64,000 bases of DNA from Peterkaempfera podocarpi (GCF_042466665.1 NZ_CP162102.1:1178001-1242000), one strand, 5' to 3'. Shown: positions 9,513 to 19,350, numbered from the stretch's first letter. Numbers and translations: made by a program. The notes: generated by a model not told the origin, from the sequence alone.

Positions 9513-10397
9513 TCAGCCCGCTGGGAGGCTCGGATCGGTGGCGGCGGATTCCTGGGTGGCCGCCCAAGAGGCGAGGAGGCGCAGGCCTTCTTCGGAGGGG
9601 GACCCGGGTTCGGCGGTGTAGATGGTGAGGACGAGGCCGGGGGCGGCGGCCATCTGGAGGCCCTCGTAGGCGAGGGTGAGTTCGCCGACGACCGGGTGAT
9701 GGAAGCGTTTGGTGCCGGTGCCGTGGTGGCGCACGTTGTGGGCGCCCCAGCGAGTGCGGAACTCGTCGCTGCGGGTGGACAGCTCGCCGACCAGGTCGTG
9801 CAGGTCCTTGTCGTGGGGGTCGCGGCCTGCCTCGGTGCGCAGGATGGCGACGGCGATGTCGGCGGCAAGGTCCCAGTCGGGGTAGAAGCGGTGGGACACG
9901 GGGTCGAGGAACTGGAACCGGGCAAGGTTTGGCTGCGGGCCACTCGCGTAGGCGTCGGCGTAGAAGGCGCGGGCGAGCTGGTTGGCAGCGAGCAGGTCCA
10001 TCCGGCCGTTGCGGACGAAGGCGGGTCCGGCGGTGACGGCGTCCAGAGTCCATTGCAGGCTCGGGTGCGCGGTCCACGGTTTGCCGCGGCGGCGCGGGCG
10101 GGCGAGGGTGTCGGAGCCGTCGGCGGCCTGGGCCAGGTGGAGCAGGTGGGCGCGTTCTGCGTCGTCGAGCTGCAGGGCGCGGGCGACCGCTTCGAGGACC
10201 TGGGGGGAGGCGCCGGCGAGGTTGCCTCGCTCGAGTTTGGCGTAGTACTCGACACTGACGTCCGCCAAGGCGGCGACCTCGCTACGGCGCAGTCCGGGCA
10301 CGCGGCGCTTGCTGCCGGTAGGCAGTCCCGCCCGTTCAGGGGTGATCCTGGCTCGCCGCGAGATGAGGAACTCGCGGACTTCCTCACGGTTGTCCAC
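9513..10397 (-). CDS. HTH transcriptional regulator with MmyB-like ligand domain (copy 2)
   Basis: 294-residue regulator of the same family as the one at 2666-3556. It has an XRE-type HTH (RRSEVAALADVSVEYYAKLERG), then the MmyB-like domain with LLAANQLARAFY, a YPDWD stretch, RFHHPVVG and a terminal TAEPGSPSEEG. The GTG at 10397 (MDNREEVREFLISRR) is taken as the start because the recognisable family N-terminus begins there; the frame is open further upstream but does not look like protein. It is divergent from an alcohol dehydrogenase (10671) and an MFS exporter, with a dyad at 10430-10452 in between. Confidence 0.87.
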   Translation of the reverse strand: MDNREEVREFLISRRARITPERAGLPTGSKRRVPGLRRSEVAALADVSVEYYAKLERGNLAGASPQVLEAVARALQLDDAERAHLLHLAQAADGSDTLARPRRRGKPWTAHPSLQWTLDAVTAGPAFVRNGRMDLLAANQLARAFYADAYASGPQPNLARFQFLDPVSHRFYPDWDLAADIAVAILRTEAGRDPHDKDLHDLVGELSTRSDEFRTRWGAHNVRHHGTGTKRFHHPVVGELTLAYEGLQMAAAPGLVLTIYTAEPGSPSEEGLRLLASWAATQESAATDPSLPAG

Positions 10398-10429
10398 GTC
10401 GCCGACGATACGCCGGGACCGCAGTCGAA

Positions 10430-10452
10430 GGGATGTACTGCTGGTACACCCC
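10430..10452. promoter_or_regulatory. Dyad, candidate operator of the copy-2 HTH regulator
   Basis: GGG-A-TGTAC-TGCTG-GTACA-CCCC is a near-perfect dyad placed 33 bases upstream of the regulator start and 218 bases upstream of the alcohol dehydrogenase. The right half is shared with the dyad at 3597-3622 next to the paralogous regulator. Autoregulation and control of the divergent dehydrogenase are inferred. Confidence 0.5.
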
Positions 10453-10670
10453 TTGCCAGGAACTCCCCACGGGATCGGAAGGGCGGTTACCTGGGTGCAG
10501 AGGCGCTTCCCGTGCCGGCCGAACCGCACCGGAGAGCCCGCCCGCGGGTGACAACGGGGGTCGACTCCGCGTGCACCCCGCCCGACCGGGCGGACCAGCT
10601 CTTCATAGCCCTGACAACCTCGGTCGCCGCGCGGGCGGCCCGCCGCCCTACCCTTGCAAGGAGCACACCC

Positions 10671-11687
10671 ATGCGCAGTGTCGTGATGCACGCCCCCGGC
10701 GACGTCCGGGTGGAGCAGCTCGAAGCCCCCAAGATCCTGGCCCCGACCGACGCGGTCATCAGGCTGTCCGCGACCTGTGTCTGCGGATCCGACCTGTGGC
10801 CCTACCGCGGCATCGAGCCCGTGAAGAACCCGGTCCGGATGGGCCACGAATATGTCGGCGTGGTCGAGGAGGTCGGCAGCGAGGTGACAAGCGTCCGGCC
10901 CGGCCAGTTTGTCGTCGGCTCCTTTGCCACCTCCGACGGCACCTGCGAAATCTGCCGTTCCGGCTACCCCTCGTCCTGTGTGCACCGAGAGTTCATGAGC
11001 GGCGCCCAGGCCGACCTGGCCCGGGTTCCCAACGCGGACGGTACGCTCGTCCCGACTCCGGGCATGCCCGACGCGGATCTGCTCCCGGATCTGCTGGCCG
11101 CCTCCGACGTACTGGGCACCGGGTGGTTCGGCGCGGTCGCCGCGCAGGCGGGCCCGGGCAAGACGGTCACGGTCGTCGGCGACGGCGCGGTGGGCCTGCT
11201 CGCGGTGCTTGCCGCAAAGCAGTTGGGCGCCGAGCGGATCATCGCGATGAGCCGTCACGAGCAGCGCCAAAAGCTCGCGTTGGATTTCGGAGCCACGGAC
11301 ATCGTCACCGAGCGCGGGGACGCGGGCGTGGAGAGGATCAAGGAGCTCACCGCCGGCCTCGGGGCACACTCGGTCGTGGAGGCGGTCGGCACCCAGGAGT
11401 CCATGCTCCAGGCAGTCCGCTCCACCCGCCCCGGCGGCCACGTCGGCTTCGTCGGAGTCAACCACGACGTCGCCCTGGACGGCACGGAGCTGTTCTTCTC
11501 CCAGGTCCACCTGCACGGAGGCCCGGCCCCGGTCCGCGCGTACCTTCCGCGCCTGATCGAGCTGATCTGGCGCGGGGAGATCAACCCGGGCAGGGTCTTC
11601 GACCTTCAACTCCCGCTCGACCAGGCCGCGGAGGCGTACCGGGCGATGGACGAGCGCCGGGCCGTCAAGGCCCTGCTCCGTGTCTGA
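10671..11687 (+). CDS. Zinc-dependent alcohol dehydrogenase (MDR family, copy 2)
   Basis: 338-residue paralogue of the enzyme at 5478-6512. The catalytic zinc ligands C38, H59 and E60 and the GDGAVG cofactor motif are conserved. In the structural zinc lobe the first cysteine is a serine (S88), leaving only C92, C95 and C103, so that site may be weakened or use another ligand. The ATG follows AAGGAG. It is divergent from the HTH regulator and 109 bases ahead of an MFS exporter, giving a regulator/oxidoreductase/efflux unit like the one at 2.7-9.0 kb. Confidence 0.88.
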   Translation: MRSVVMHAPGDVRVEQLEAPKILAPTDAVIRLSATCVCGSDLWPYRGIEPVKNPVRMGHEYVGVVEEVGSEVTSVRPGQFVVGSFATSDGTCEICRSGYPSSCVHREFMSGAQADLARVPNADGTLVPTPGMPDADLLPDLLAASDVLGTGWFGAVAAQAGPGKTVTVVGDGAVGLLAVLAAKQLGAERIIAMSRHEQRQKLALDFGATDIVTERGDAGVERIKELTAGLGAHSVVEAVGTQESMLQAVRSTRPGGHVGFVGVNHDVALDGTELFFSQVHLHGGPAPVRAYLPRLIELIWRGEINPGRVFDLQLPLDQAAEAYRAMDERRAVKALLRV

Positions 11688-11796
11688 CCCACCGCCCCGG
11701 CCGCTCGCTCGCCGCAGGGCGAGCGGCGCCCGGCCTCCAACCCGGTGCGCCCATCCGCACCCCGGCCGAGCGTTGCCCACTGTTGACAGGAGTCCC

Positions 11797-13068
11797 GTGA
11801 CCCATCAGCACCACGCCAGTTCGCGGGAGCCGACCGTCGGCCGCGCCCTGGCGATCACCCTCGGGCTGCTGACCGTCTTCGGTCCGATCTCGATGGACCT
11901 GTACCTGCCCGTCCTGCCCGCACTCACCGACGATCTGCACACCGCCACCTCCACCGCGCAGTTGACGGTCACCGCCTGCCTGCTCGGTCTGGCCTTCGGG
12001 CAGGTGGTCGCGGGACCGATATCCGACCGCTTCGGTCGCCGCCGACCGCTGCTGGCCGGCACTCTGGCCTACGTCCTCACCTCCGTCCTGTGCGCGCTGG
12101 CCCCCACCATCGCCACTTTGATCGCCGCCCGCATCGTCCAGGGCCTGGCCGGCGCAGTCGGCATCGTCATCGCCCAAGCCGCGGGCCGCGACCTCTACTC
12201 CGGCGGCCGGCTCATGCGCTACTACGGCCGCCTGACCGTCATCGCCGGACTCGCCGCGGTGATCGGCCCCGTCCTCGGCGGGCAACTCGCCTCCCTCACC
12301 GACTGGCGCGGCTTCTTCGTCGTCCTCGCCGCGATCGGCGTCGTCATCGTGGCGGCCTGCCTGCCGGTCTTCCGCGAGACCCTGCCTGCGTCCGCCCGGA
12401 CCAGCGGCGGCCTCGCCCAGGCCGGACGCGACTTCCGGCTCCTGCTCGGCGACCGGGTTCTCCTCGGCGCCGTGCTGGTCACCGGCTTGGTCAACGCCTC
12501 CCTGTTCGCCTACCTCAGCGGTGCCACCTACGTCCTGCAGGGCATCTACGGTCTGTCCCCGCAGGGTTACGCATTCGCGTTCGGCCTCAACTCGCTCGGC
12601 TTCATGCTCTTCGGCTTCTCCGCCGGACGGCTCGCCGAGCGCTGGTCCGAACGCGGCACCCTGGTCACGGGCCTGGCCATGTGTCTGGGCGGCGCAGGCG
12701 GCCTCCTGACCACCGCGGTCCTGCACCTCCCGCTGACCGCGGTAGTCCTGTCACTGTTCACCATGGTCGGCGGCGTCGCGGTCACCACCCCACCGACCAC
12801 CTCGCTCGCGCTGGCCAACTACCCCACCCTCGCCGGCACCGCCTCCTCCCTGCTCGGCCTGGCTCGCTTCGCGCTGGGCGGCCTCGCCGCACCCCTGGTC
12901 GGCCTCGGCAGCGCCCACACCGCTCTCCCACTCGGCCTGGTCGCCGTCACCGCCACCGTCCTCGCCGCGGCCGTGTACCTGATCACCCTGCAACGCTCCA
13001 GAACGACACCCAGTCAGGTCGACACGGCCGCACAGCCCCAACCGTCCTCTCCGGCGCCGCAGTTCTGA
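11797..13068 (+). CDS. Bcr/CflA-type multidrug MFS exporter
   Basis: 423-residue membrane protein with about 12 hydrophobic segments. The Bcr/CflA subfamily shows in the N-terminal FGPISMDLYLPVLPAL, the loop GPISDRFGRRRPLLAG (motif A) and GRDLYSGGRLMRYYGRL. It starts at a GTG at 11797 behind a CAGGAG ribosome site; codons further upstream do not look like protein. It is probably co-transcribed with the alcohol dehydrogenase, and a strong hairpin follows at 13078-13113. Expected function is proton-driven drug efflux; the substrate is unknown. Confidence 0.87.
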   Translation: MTHQHHASSREPTVGRALAITLGLLTVFGPISMDLYLPVLPALTDDLHTATSTAQLTVTACLLGLAFGQVVAGPISDRFGRRRPLLAGTLAYVLTSVLCALAPTIATLIAARIVQGLAGAVGIVIAQAAGRDLYSGGRLMRYYGRLTVIAGLAAVIGPVLGGQLASLTDWRGFFVVLAAIGVVIVAACLPVFRETLPASARTSGGLAQAGRDFRLLLGDRVLLGAVLVTGLVNASLFAYLSGATYVLQGIYGLSPQGYAFAFGLNSLGFMLFGFSAGRLAERWSERGTLVTGLAMCLGGAGGLLTTAVLHLPLTAVVLSLFTMVGGVAVTTPPTTSLALANYPTLAGTASSLLGLARFALGGLAAPLVGLGSAHTALPLGLVAVTATVLAAAVYLITLQRSRTTPSQVDTAAQPQPSSPAPQF

Positions 13069-13077
13069 ATCCACTGA

Positions 13078-13113
13078 AAGAGGCTGTTCCGCACGCACGC
13101 GAGGCAGCCTCTT
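13078..13113 (+). terminator. Hairpin terminator after the MFS gene
   Basis: AAGAGGCTG (13078-13086) pairs with CAGCCTCTT (13105-13113) across an 18-base loop, starting 10 bases after the MFS stop codon and ending in TT. Confidence 0.75.
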
Positions 13114-13453
13114 GTTCGGCTGATGGCCGGCGCGGGCTGAGAAGGGTCACGCGAGCGTGCCCTGCGCTGATGAGACACCGCTTGAACGGGCGCTCCGGCG
13201 CTGGTCGGTGAACGGAACCGCTGGACACGCCCACGGCCAGAATGGCCTACGTGCCGGATGAGCCGGCAGTTCCGTACGTCAGACTTCCTCCACGTCACCG
13301 AGGAACTCCCCTCACAGCATCGGCCGCCACCTCGTCGGCCAGACCTGGCAGCGCCCCTTGTGGAGTGGCCGTGGCTCCGCCTCCTGGGAGCCCCGGTGTC
13401 CGTCCGCAGCTTCGCTGAGACCCGGTGAACAGTTGCCGCCGGGCAGCCCGGGC
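13114..13453. other. Intergenic region, no gene recognised
   Basis: Between the MFS terminator and the glucanase terminator. Reading frames in both directions are short or look like shadows; I see no motif or ribosome site worth calling. Confidence 0.5.
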
Positions 13454-13496
13454 GCCCGGCTGCGAACTCCTCAAGGGAAGGCGTTCGCAGCCGGGC
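13454..13496 (-). terminator. Hairpin terminator after the glucanase gene
   Basis: GCCCGGCTGCGAAC (13454-13467) pairs perfectly with GTTCGCAGCCGGGC (13483-13496), 15-base loop. Read on the minus strand it begins 8 bases after the glucanase stop codon. Confidence 0.8.
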
Positions 13497-13504
13497 GGGC
13501 CGGC

Positions 13505-16468
13505 TCAGAAGCCGCTGTCCCCGGGACCCCGGTTGACGGTGTAGCCGCCGGAGTTGTTGAGGCCGCCCGAGGCGGCACCGGTGACGGTGACGTAGTTGGC
13601 GGTCATGCTGCCGGTGACGTTGGAGATGTCGATGCCGTACGTCCCGGCGCCGCTGATGGTGAGATGGTCCAGTGTCAGGTTGCTGATCTGCTTGGCGTAG
13701 CTCAGCAGCACGCCCTGGTAGGTGCTGTTGCTGATGGTGTTGTCCGTGACGGTGACGGGCTGGGTGATGTCGTACTGATTGGCGTAGATCCACAGGGCCC
13801 CGAGGGAGGAGCCCCAGTTGGAGTTGTAGGAGCCGGCCCTGGTCAGCGTGTTGCCGGAGACGGTGGTGGGGCCGGAGAACCCGGCGCCGAAGGCGGTACT
13901 GACGGTGATGCCGGATCCAAACGCCACGGTGTCCGAGACGATGTTGTTCTGCACGGTGTTGGCGGCGCCGCCGTACACGCCGATTCCATTGGCCTGGATC
14001 GGGCTCTGGACGGTGTTGTGGGTGAGCGCGCACCCGGTGACATTGCCGTTCTCGGTGTCCAGGGCGAGTTCGTCGTCACCGGTGTTCCGTACAACCGACT
14101 GGTCGACGCGCGAGTTGGCGGTGCCGCCGTGGAAGTGGACACCGTCGGCGAAGACGTCGCGGACCCGGGTTCCGAAGACGTAGAGGCCGTTTCCGGAGTC
14201 GGTCCATATACCGACCTTGGTGTGCTCGATCCAGACGTTGAGGATCAGGGAGCCCGAGGCGAAGTTGCCCTCGATGCCTGCGGCGCCGGAGTTGTTGTTG
14301 CGTGAGGTCTGGTCGCCGGCGACGGTCAGGTCGGCGATCTGGTTGGTGCCGCCGGTGGCGAACAGGCCGCCGGAGCCGTTCTCGGCGGTGGACTGCAGTG
14401 TGGTGTACCACTCGCCCGCGCCGCGGACGGCGACATTGTTGAGGCTGATCTGCCCGGAGATCCTGTAGGTGCCGGCGGGGAACCACAGGCCCTGGCCGGT
14501 GCCGGAGAGGGCGCTGAGTGCGCTGTTGATCGCGGAGGTCGCGTCGGCGCCGCTGTCCGGGGTGACGCCGTAGCCGGTGACGGACACATAGCCGGACGGC
14601 ATGGTGTAGGCCGGGTCGACCTGCTCGGTGTCGATGGCGTCGATGGTGTAGGACGCTGCCGTGTCCGCGGCGTCCTTCTGCAGCTTGAGGACCGTTCCCG
14701 CAGGCCAGTTGCCGATCAGGGCACGGGTCTCGTCGTAGAAGTGGTGAGCTGCGCCGTTGGCCGGGGAGTGGGTGTCGGTGTATCCGCCCCCGTAGAGCCA
14801 GGAGTACTTGGTGGTCAGGGAGAGGTCCTGCAGCTTGCTTCCGTTGGCGTAGAGGGCCAGGGGCGCGGTGGCGGTGGAGCCGTCGCTCCCGGCCGGGATG
14901 GAGTAACGCACAACGACCGAGTTGGCCGGCTTGGTCAGGGTGATCTGGACGTACTGGCCGGTGGCGGTGAGCTGGACGGCCTGCCGGCCGGTCGACTCCG
15001 CCTGCAGGCTGGGATAGGTGGTGCTGTACGGCAGCACGGTCCCGTTGGTCTGCGCGGTTGCGGCCTGGTACTCGGTGTAGGCGACGGTGGCACCCTTGTC
15101 GGCGAGGGCGGTTCCTCCGTCGACGGTGATGCTGTTGACGGACAGATTGCCGCTGTCACCGGAGTCGGTCCGGTAGGCGATGAGGTTGAGTCCCGAGCGC
15201 AGGGCGGCGTTCTGGGTTGCGTGGAGCCAGCCGCTGCCGGAGGGCAGGCTGATGCGACCGCTCTTCACGCCGTTGAGGTACAGGGAGATCGTCTGGGTGG
15301 ATCCCGTCGCATTCGCATAGGCGAGGGCGACCGGGTAGGTACCGGCCGAGGGGACGTACGCGGTGAAGTCGACCACGGCGCCCTGGGTGGTGAAGCCGGT
15401 GAGGTAGCCGCTGCCGGTGTAGCCGGACAAGCCGGTGGCCAGGGAGGGACCGCCGGTCCAGAAGGCCGATGCGGCCTGGTAGGCCTGGCCCGAGGGTGTG
15501 CCGCCGGTGGGGGTCGGCGTCGGGCTCGGGGAGGGACTCGATGTGGCGGTGCCGACGGTGATGTTGTCCAGGTTGACGTTGCCGCTGTCGCCGGTGTCGA
15601 ACCGGTAGCCGATGGTGTTGGTGCCGGAGTTCAGGCTCAGGTTGTCGGTGTGGGTGCCCCAGGTGTTCCAGTCCCCGGTGGCCGCGAGCTGGTCCTGCTG
15701 GATCCTGGTCCCGTTGACATACACCGACAGGGTCAGGGTCGACCCGGTGCCGTTGGCGTAGCGCAGGGCCACGGGGGTGGCTCCGGCGCTCGCTGCGGTC
15801 ACGGTGAAAGCGGTGTTGGCGGTGCCCTTGTTGCCGTCGGTGTAGCCGCCGACGAAGCCGGTGCCGGTGAAGCCGGTGTGGTCCGAGCCGACAACCGCAC
15901 CTCCGGACAGCGAGGCGTTCTCGGCCTCGTACTGGCCCGCCGGGGGCGGGGTCACCGCAGCGACGGTGATGTTGTCGAGGTTGACGTTGCCGCTGTCGCC
16001 CGCGTCGAACCGGTAGGCGATGGTGTCACTGCCGGCGTTGAGGTTCACCGTGCTGGACAGCGTGCCCCAGGTGTTCCAGTCGGCGGTGGCCGGCAGCGAG
16101 ATCTGCCCGGTCCTGCTGCCGTTGACGTAGACCGACAGCGTCATCGTCGCGCTGGTGCCGTTGGCGTAGCGGAGCGTTGAGGTGTAGGCACCGGAGCCGA
16201 CGGCACTGACCGTGAAGCTGGTGTTCGCGGTGCCCTTGTTGCCGTCGGTGTAGCCGCCGGCAAAGCCGGTGCCGGTGAAGCCGGTGTGGTCCGAACCGAC
16301 AACCGCACCTCCGGACAGGGAGGCGTTCTCGGCCTCGTAGGTACTGGAGGCGGCGTGGGCGGGCTGTGCGTTCCACGCCGCGGCCAGGGCGACCAGCAGT
16401 CCCAGCACGACAAGGACGGCGGTGGGCAGCGTGATGCTGCGCCCCCGCCTGGGGGATGAGGAGGGCAT
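13505..16468 (-). CDS. Secreted modular alpha-1,3-glucanase (GH87-like) with three carbohydrate-binding modules
   Basis: 987-residue extracellular polysaccharide hydrolase. Order: signal peptide 1-39 (cleavage after AHA); CBM6/35-like module about 43-172; a near-identical second module about 180-306, both opening YEAENASLSGGAVVGSDHTG; a Ser/Pro/Thr linker 309-328; a third diverged module about 330-452; a beta-domain; then a right-handed beta-helix from about 640. D775 (FADGVHFHG) and D798-D799 (NTGDDELAL) have exactly the 23/24-residue spacing that I recall for the catalytic aspartates of Paenibacillus Agl-FH1 (D1045, D1068, D1069). This supports GH87, whose substrate is alpha-1,3-glucan or nigeran. 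The ATG at 16468 was chosen for its GGAG site and the signal peptide; the open frame begins earlier at 16606. The downstream importer and glucosidase fit uptake of the products. Confidence 0.82.
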   Translation of the reverse strand: MPSSSPRRGRSITLPTAVLVVLGLLVALAAAWNAQPAHAASSTYEAENASLSGGAVVGSDHTGFTGTGFAGGYTDGNKGTANTSFTVSAVGSGAYTSTLRYANGTSATMTLSVYVNGSRTGQISLPATADWNTWGTLSSTVNLNAGSDTIAYRFDAGDSGNVNLDNITVAAVTPPPAGQYEAENASLSGGAVVGSDHTGFTGTGFVGGYTDGNKGTANTAFTVTAASAGATPVALRYANGTGSTLTLSVYVNGTRIQQDQLAATGDWNTWGTHTDNLSLNSGTNTIGYRFDTGDSGNVNLDNITVGTATSSPSPSPTPTPTGGTPSGQAYQAASAFWTGGPSLATGLSGYTGSGYLTGFTTQGAVVDFTAYVPSAGTYPVALAYANATGSTQTISLYLNGVKSGRISLPSGSGWLHATQNAALRSGLNLIAYRTDSGDSGNLSVNSITVDGGTALADKGATVAYTEYQAATAQTNGTVLPYSTTYPSLQAESTGRQAVQLTATGQYVQITLTKPANSVVVRYSIPAGSDGSTATAPLALYANGSKLQDLSLTTKYSWLYGGGYTDTHSPANGAAHHFYDETRALIGNWPAGTVLKLQKDAADTAASYTIDAIDTEQVDPAYTMPSGYVSVTGYGVTPDSGADATSAINSALSALSGTGQGLWFPAGTYRISGQISLNNVAVRGAGEWYTTLQSTAENGSGGLFATGGTNQIADLTVAGDQTSRNNNSGAAGIEGNFASGSLILNVWIEHTKVGIWTDSGNGLYVFGTRVRDVFADGVHFHGGTANSRVDQSVVRNTGDDELALDTENGNVTGCALTHNTVQSPIQANGIGVYGGAANTVQNNIVSDTVAFGSGITVSTAFGAGFSGPTTVSGNTLTRAGSYNSNWGSSLGALWIYANQYDITQPVTVTDNTISNSTYQGVLLSYAKQISNLTLDHLTISGAGTYGIDISNVTGSMTANYVTVTGAASGGLNNSGGYTVNRGPGDSGF

Positions 16469-16699
16469 GACGCTCCGTGGGGTGGAAGGAGCCGGAGATT
16501 TCGACGGCACAGTAGTGACGCCGACGATTCGACACAATGTCTCCGGCGGCGGTGTAAATACTCCGCGCAGATCCTGTCGCCCTGCCGAACATTCCTTGCA
16601 ATCCACCGTGAGCAGCCGGTCTGCCCTCTGCCGACCGCCTGTTCACCCACCCCCACTGAAATTGCCGTTACTTTTTCAGTCGATTCCTTGCCGGGTCGT

Positions 16700-17696
16700 T
16701 CACGGGGTCTCCGGGGGCTTTGGGCCGGTGGATCCGCGCACGACGAGTTCGGGTTCGTGCAGCAGCGCCTTGGGGGTGGGCGCACCACCGTTGATCTGAT
16801 TGACCAGAAGGGTGACAGCGGCCCGGGCCATGGCCTCGATGGGCTGCCGCAGCGTGGTCAACGGCGGGGAGGTGTGGTTCATGAACGCGGAGTCGTCGAA
16901 GCCGACCACCGAGAAGTCCTCGGGAACTCGCAGACCGGCCCGGCGTGCGGCGCGGATGGCGCCGAGAGCCAGGATGTCGCTCCCGCAGATCAGCGCGGTG
17001 GCGCCGGCCTGGATCAGTTCCGCGGCGCTGGCCTGGCCGCCTTCGAAGGAGAACAGCGAATGGCCGATCAGATCCTCGGTCGGCAGACCGGCGCGGGCGG
17101 ACAGGGAGGTGAAGGCCGCCGTCTTGCGTTGCGAGGGGATATGGCCGGCCGGCCCCACGAGCAGGCCGATGCGCCGGTGGCCCAGGGCCGCGAGATGCTT
17201 GAACGCCTGCTCGACCGCGGCGATGTCGTCGGTGGAGACCTGCGGGAAACCGGTGTAGTCGACGGCGGCGTTCAGGAAGACCACCGGGACGCCCCGGTCG
17301 AGGAGTTTCTGGTGCTCCTCGAAGCTCAGTCCGCCGCAGAAGACGACGCCTGACACCTGCTGGTCGAGCAGCATGGTGACGTATTCGGCCTCGGTCAGTC
17401 CTCCCGCGGAGCGTGTGCACAGGACGGGAGTGAAGCCGAGCTGGACCAGAGCGCCGCCGACCACTTCCGCCAGCGCAGGAAATATGGGGTTCTGGAGCTC
17501 CGGCAGAACGAGGCCCACCAGCGCGCGCGCGTACGCCGCGCAACTGCGTGGGGCGTTCGTAACCGAGGACGTCCAGGGCGGTCAGGACGGCCTGCCGTGT
17601 GGTCTCCGAGACGCCCGGCTTGCCGTTCAGGACACGGCTGACCGTCGCCTCGCTGACACCGACCTTCTGAGCCACTTCGGTGAGTCTGCGAGTCAT
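16700..17696 (-). pseudogene. LacI-family regulator, frameshifted in a GC repeat
   Basis: The N-terminal frame (from the ATG at 17696) encodes the LacI helix-turn-helix TRRLTEVAQKVGVSEATVSR and the hinge to RGVRAR. The ligand-binding domain follows in another frame, from LVGLVLPELQNP to GSTGPKPPETP, ending at 16700. The break is at the dinucleotide run at 17521-17530 (five GC units on the plus strand); one more GC unit would restore the frame as RGVRARALVGLV. The intact paralogue at 23648-24703 is highly similar and reads RGVRARLVGLV here. The GTG/ATG codons at about 17518 could start a protein lacking the DNA-binding domain. It is either a slipped-strand mutation or a sequencing error. Predicted role: sugar-responsive repressor of the adjacent glucanase and importer genes. 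Confidence 0.82.
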
Positions 17697-17719
17697 GGCA
17701 GGCACTATGCCATATGCAT

Positions 17720-17731
17720 GCAACCGCTTGC
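17720..17731. promoter_or_regulatory. LacI-type operator candidate upstream of the importer
   Basis: GCAACCGCTTGC, a dyad with central CG typical of LacI-family sites, lies 24 bases upstream of the LacI start and about 240 bases before the binding-protein gene. Related half sites (TTTTGCGCAT, ATTGCACGCA) follow in 17766-17802. Confidence 0.5.
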
Positions 17732-17973
17732 GTTGTCACAGGCGCCGCTTTCACCTGCGCGTAGAGTTTTTGCGCATATAAGTTTCACTATTGCACGCAG
17801 AAGCCTTGGCCCGTAACTTGTGCTCCACGCCGAGCCGATGCCGCTGTCCTGAACCGGGATGCGGACGGTTCTGGGGCAGCAGCCGCCGACTCCAGGACGA
17901 GCCATCACAGGCCTTTGGCCTGCGCATTCGTGGCGGCATCCGCATCATAACCTCACCACCCGGGACGTCGAAG

Positions 17974-19350
17974 ATGACTGTTAGCAGATCTGTTGGACGC
18001 TCTCGCGCTGCCATCGCGGTTGCGCTTGCTGCGGGCTTCGCTCTCACCACCACCGCCTGCGGAAGCTCCACTGCGAAGGCCGGGGCGTCCTCCGACGGCG
18101 TCGTCACCATCACGGTCAACGACGAGCCGCCCGCCACCGACCCGGTGCACCGCAAGTACTTCCTCGACGACGTCGCCGCCTTTGAGGCCAAGTACCCCAA
18201 GGTGAAGATCGTGGGGCACGAGGGCCAGATGGACCCGCAGACCTTCTCCGCAAAGCTCGCCGGCGGCCAGCTGGAGAACGTCTTCTACGTCTACTACACC
18301 GACCCGGCCGGGCTGATCGCCAAGCACCAGGTCGCCGACGTCACGCCGTATCTGTCCGCGTTCCCGCAGGTCAAGCAGGTCAAGCCAGAGCTGGTCAAGG
18401 TGTTCAGCGACGCCGACGGCAAGGTCTACGGCCTGCCCGAGGGCAACTACAGCATGGGGCTGGTCTACAACCGCAAGCTCTTCACCCAGGCCGGGCTCGA
18501 CCCCGACTCGCCGCCCACCACCTGGGACGAGGTCCGCGCCGACGCCAAGAAGATCGCGGCCCTGGGGAAGGGCATCGCAGGCTACGGCGACTACAGCAAG
18601 TCCAACACCGGCGGCTGGCACTTCACCGCCGAGATGTACTCCCGCGGCGGCGACGTCGCCAAGAAGGACTCCAGCGGCAAGTGGGTGGCCGACTTCAACA
18701 ACGCCACCGGCCGTCAGGTGCTGCAGCAGCTGCACGACATGCGCTGGACGGACAACTCCATGGGGCAGCGCCAGCTGCTGGAGTGGGCCGACCTGCTGCA
18801 GATGATGGGCGCGGGCAAGCTCGGCATGTATCTCGCCACCTCAGACAACATCCCCACCATCGTCGGCCAGTACAAGGGCGTCGCCAGCGACTACGGTCTC
18901 GGGCCGATCCCCGGCGGGCAGGGCACCCTCGCGGGCGGCGGCGGGTTCATGTTCAACCCCAAGGACACACCCGAGCAGATCAAGGCCGGTCTGCAGTGGC
19001 TGACCTTCAAGTACGACAACCCCGACCGGATCACCTCCGGTGTCGAGCGCGACGCCAAGAACAAGGTGCCCGTCGGCCTGCCCGAGCCCGACCTGTGGAC
19101 CGGCACCGCGGAGCAGACCCGCGCAGCGGCCGTGAAGGCCAACTCCAACCTGCCCGATGCCAACTACGCCAAGTTCGTCGCGGCCGGTCCGAACATCAAG
19201 CTGAATGTCGAGCCGCCGAACGCCCAGCAGATCTACGCGGTCCTGGACACCGCGATGGCCGCCGTCCTCACCGACAAGAACGCGGACGTCAGCAAGCTGC
19301 TCAGCAGCGCCGAGACCCAGGTCAACACCATTCTGGCCACCGTACAGTAG
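17974..19350 (+). CDS. Sugar ABC importer substrate-binding lipoprotein
   Basis: 458-residue extracytoplasmic binding protein of the CUT1 sugar-importer type (SBP family 1). The N-terminus MTVSRSVGRSRAAIAVALAA leads to a lipobox ending at C29 (ALTTTAC), so it should be a lipid-anchored surface protein. The body carries the family features WYNRKLF-like VYNRKLFTQAGL, a PPTTWDEV stretch and a tryptophan-rich cleft region. ATG 17974 was chosen over earlier in-frame codons because it gives a proper signal peptide; the ribosome site is weak. It is first of three importer genes. Given the neighbours, the likely ligands are alpha-glucan oligosaccharides such as nigero-oligosaccharides; this is inference. 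Confidence 0.87.
   Translation: MTVSRSVGRSRAAIAVALAAGFALTTTACGSSTAKAGASSDGVVTITVNDEPPATDPVHRKYFLDDVAAFEAKYPKVKIVGHEGQMDPQTFSAKLAGGQLENVFYVYYTDPAGLIAKHQVADVTPYLSAFPQVKQVKPELVKVFSDADGKVYGLPEGNYSMGLVYNRKLFTQAGLDPDSPPTTWDEVRADAKKIAALGKGIAGYGDYSKSNTGGWHFTAEMYSRGGDVAKKDSSGKWVADFNNATGRQVLQQLHDMRWTDNSMGQRQLLEWADLLQMMGAGKLGMYLATSDNIPTIVGQYKGVASDYGLGPIPGGQGTLAGGGGFMFNPKDTPEQIKAGLQWLTFKYDNPDRITSGVERDAKNKVPVGLPEPDLWTGTAEQTRAAAVKANSNLPDANYAKFVAAGPNIKLNVEPPNAQQIYAVLDTAMAAVLTDKNADVSKLLSSAETQVNTILATVQ

Noticed and set aside
9513..11780. A 755-codon minus-strand open frame
   Set aside because: Only the last 294 codons look like protein (the MmyB-type regulator). The rest is antisense to the alcohol dehydrogenase, which has full family motifs on the plus strand.
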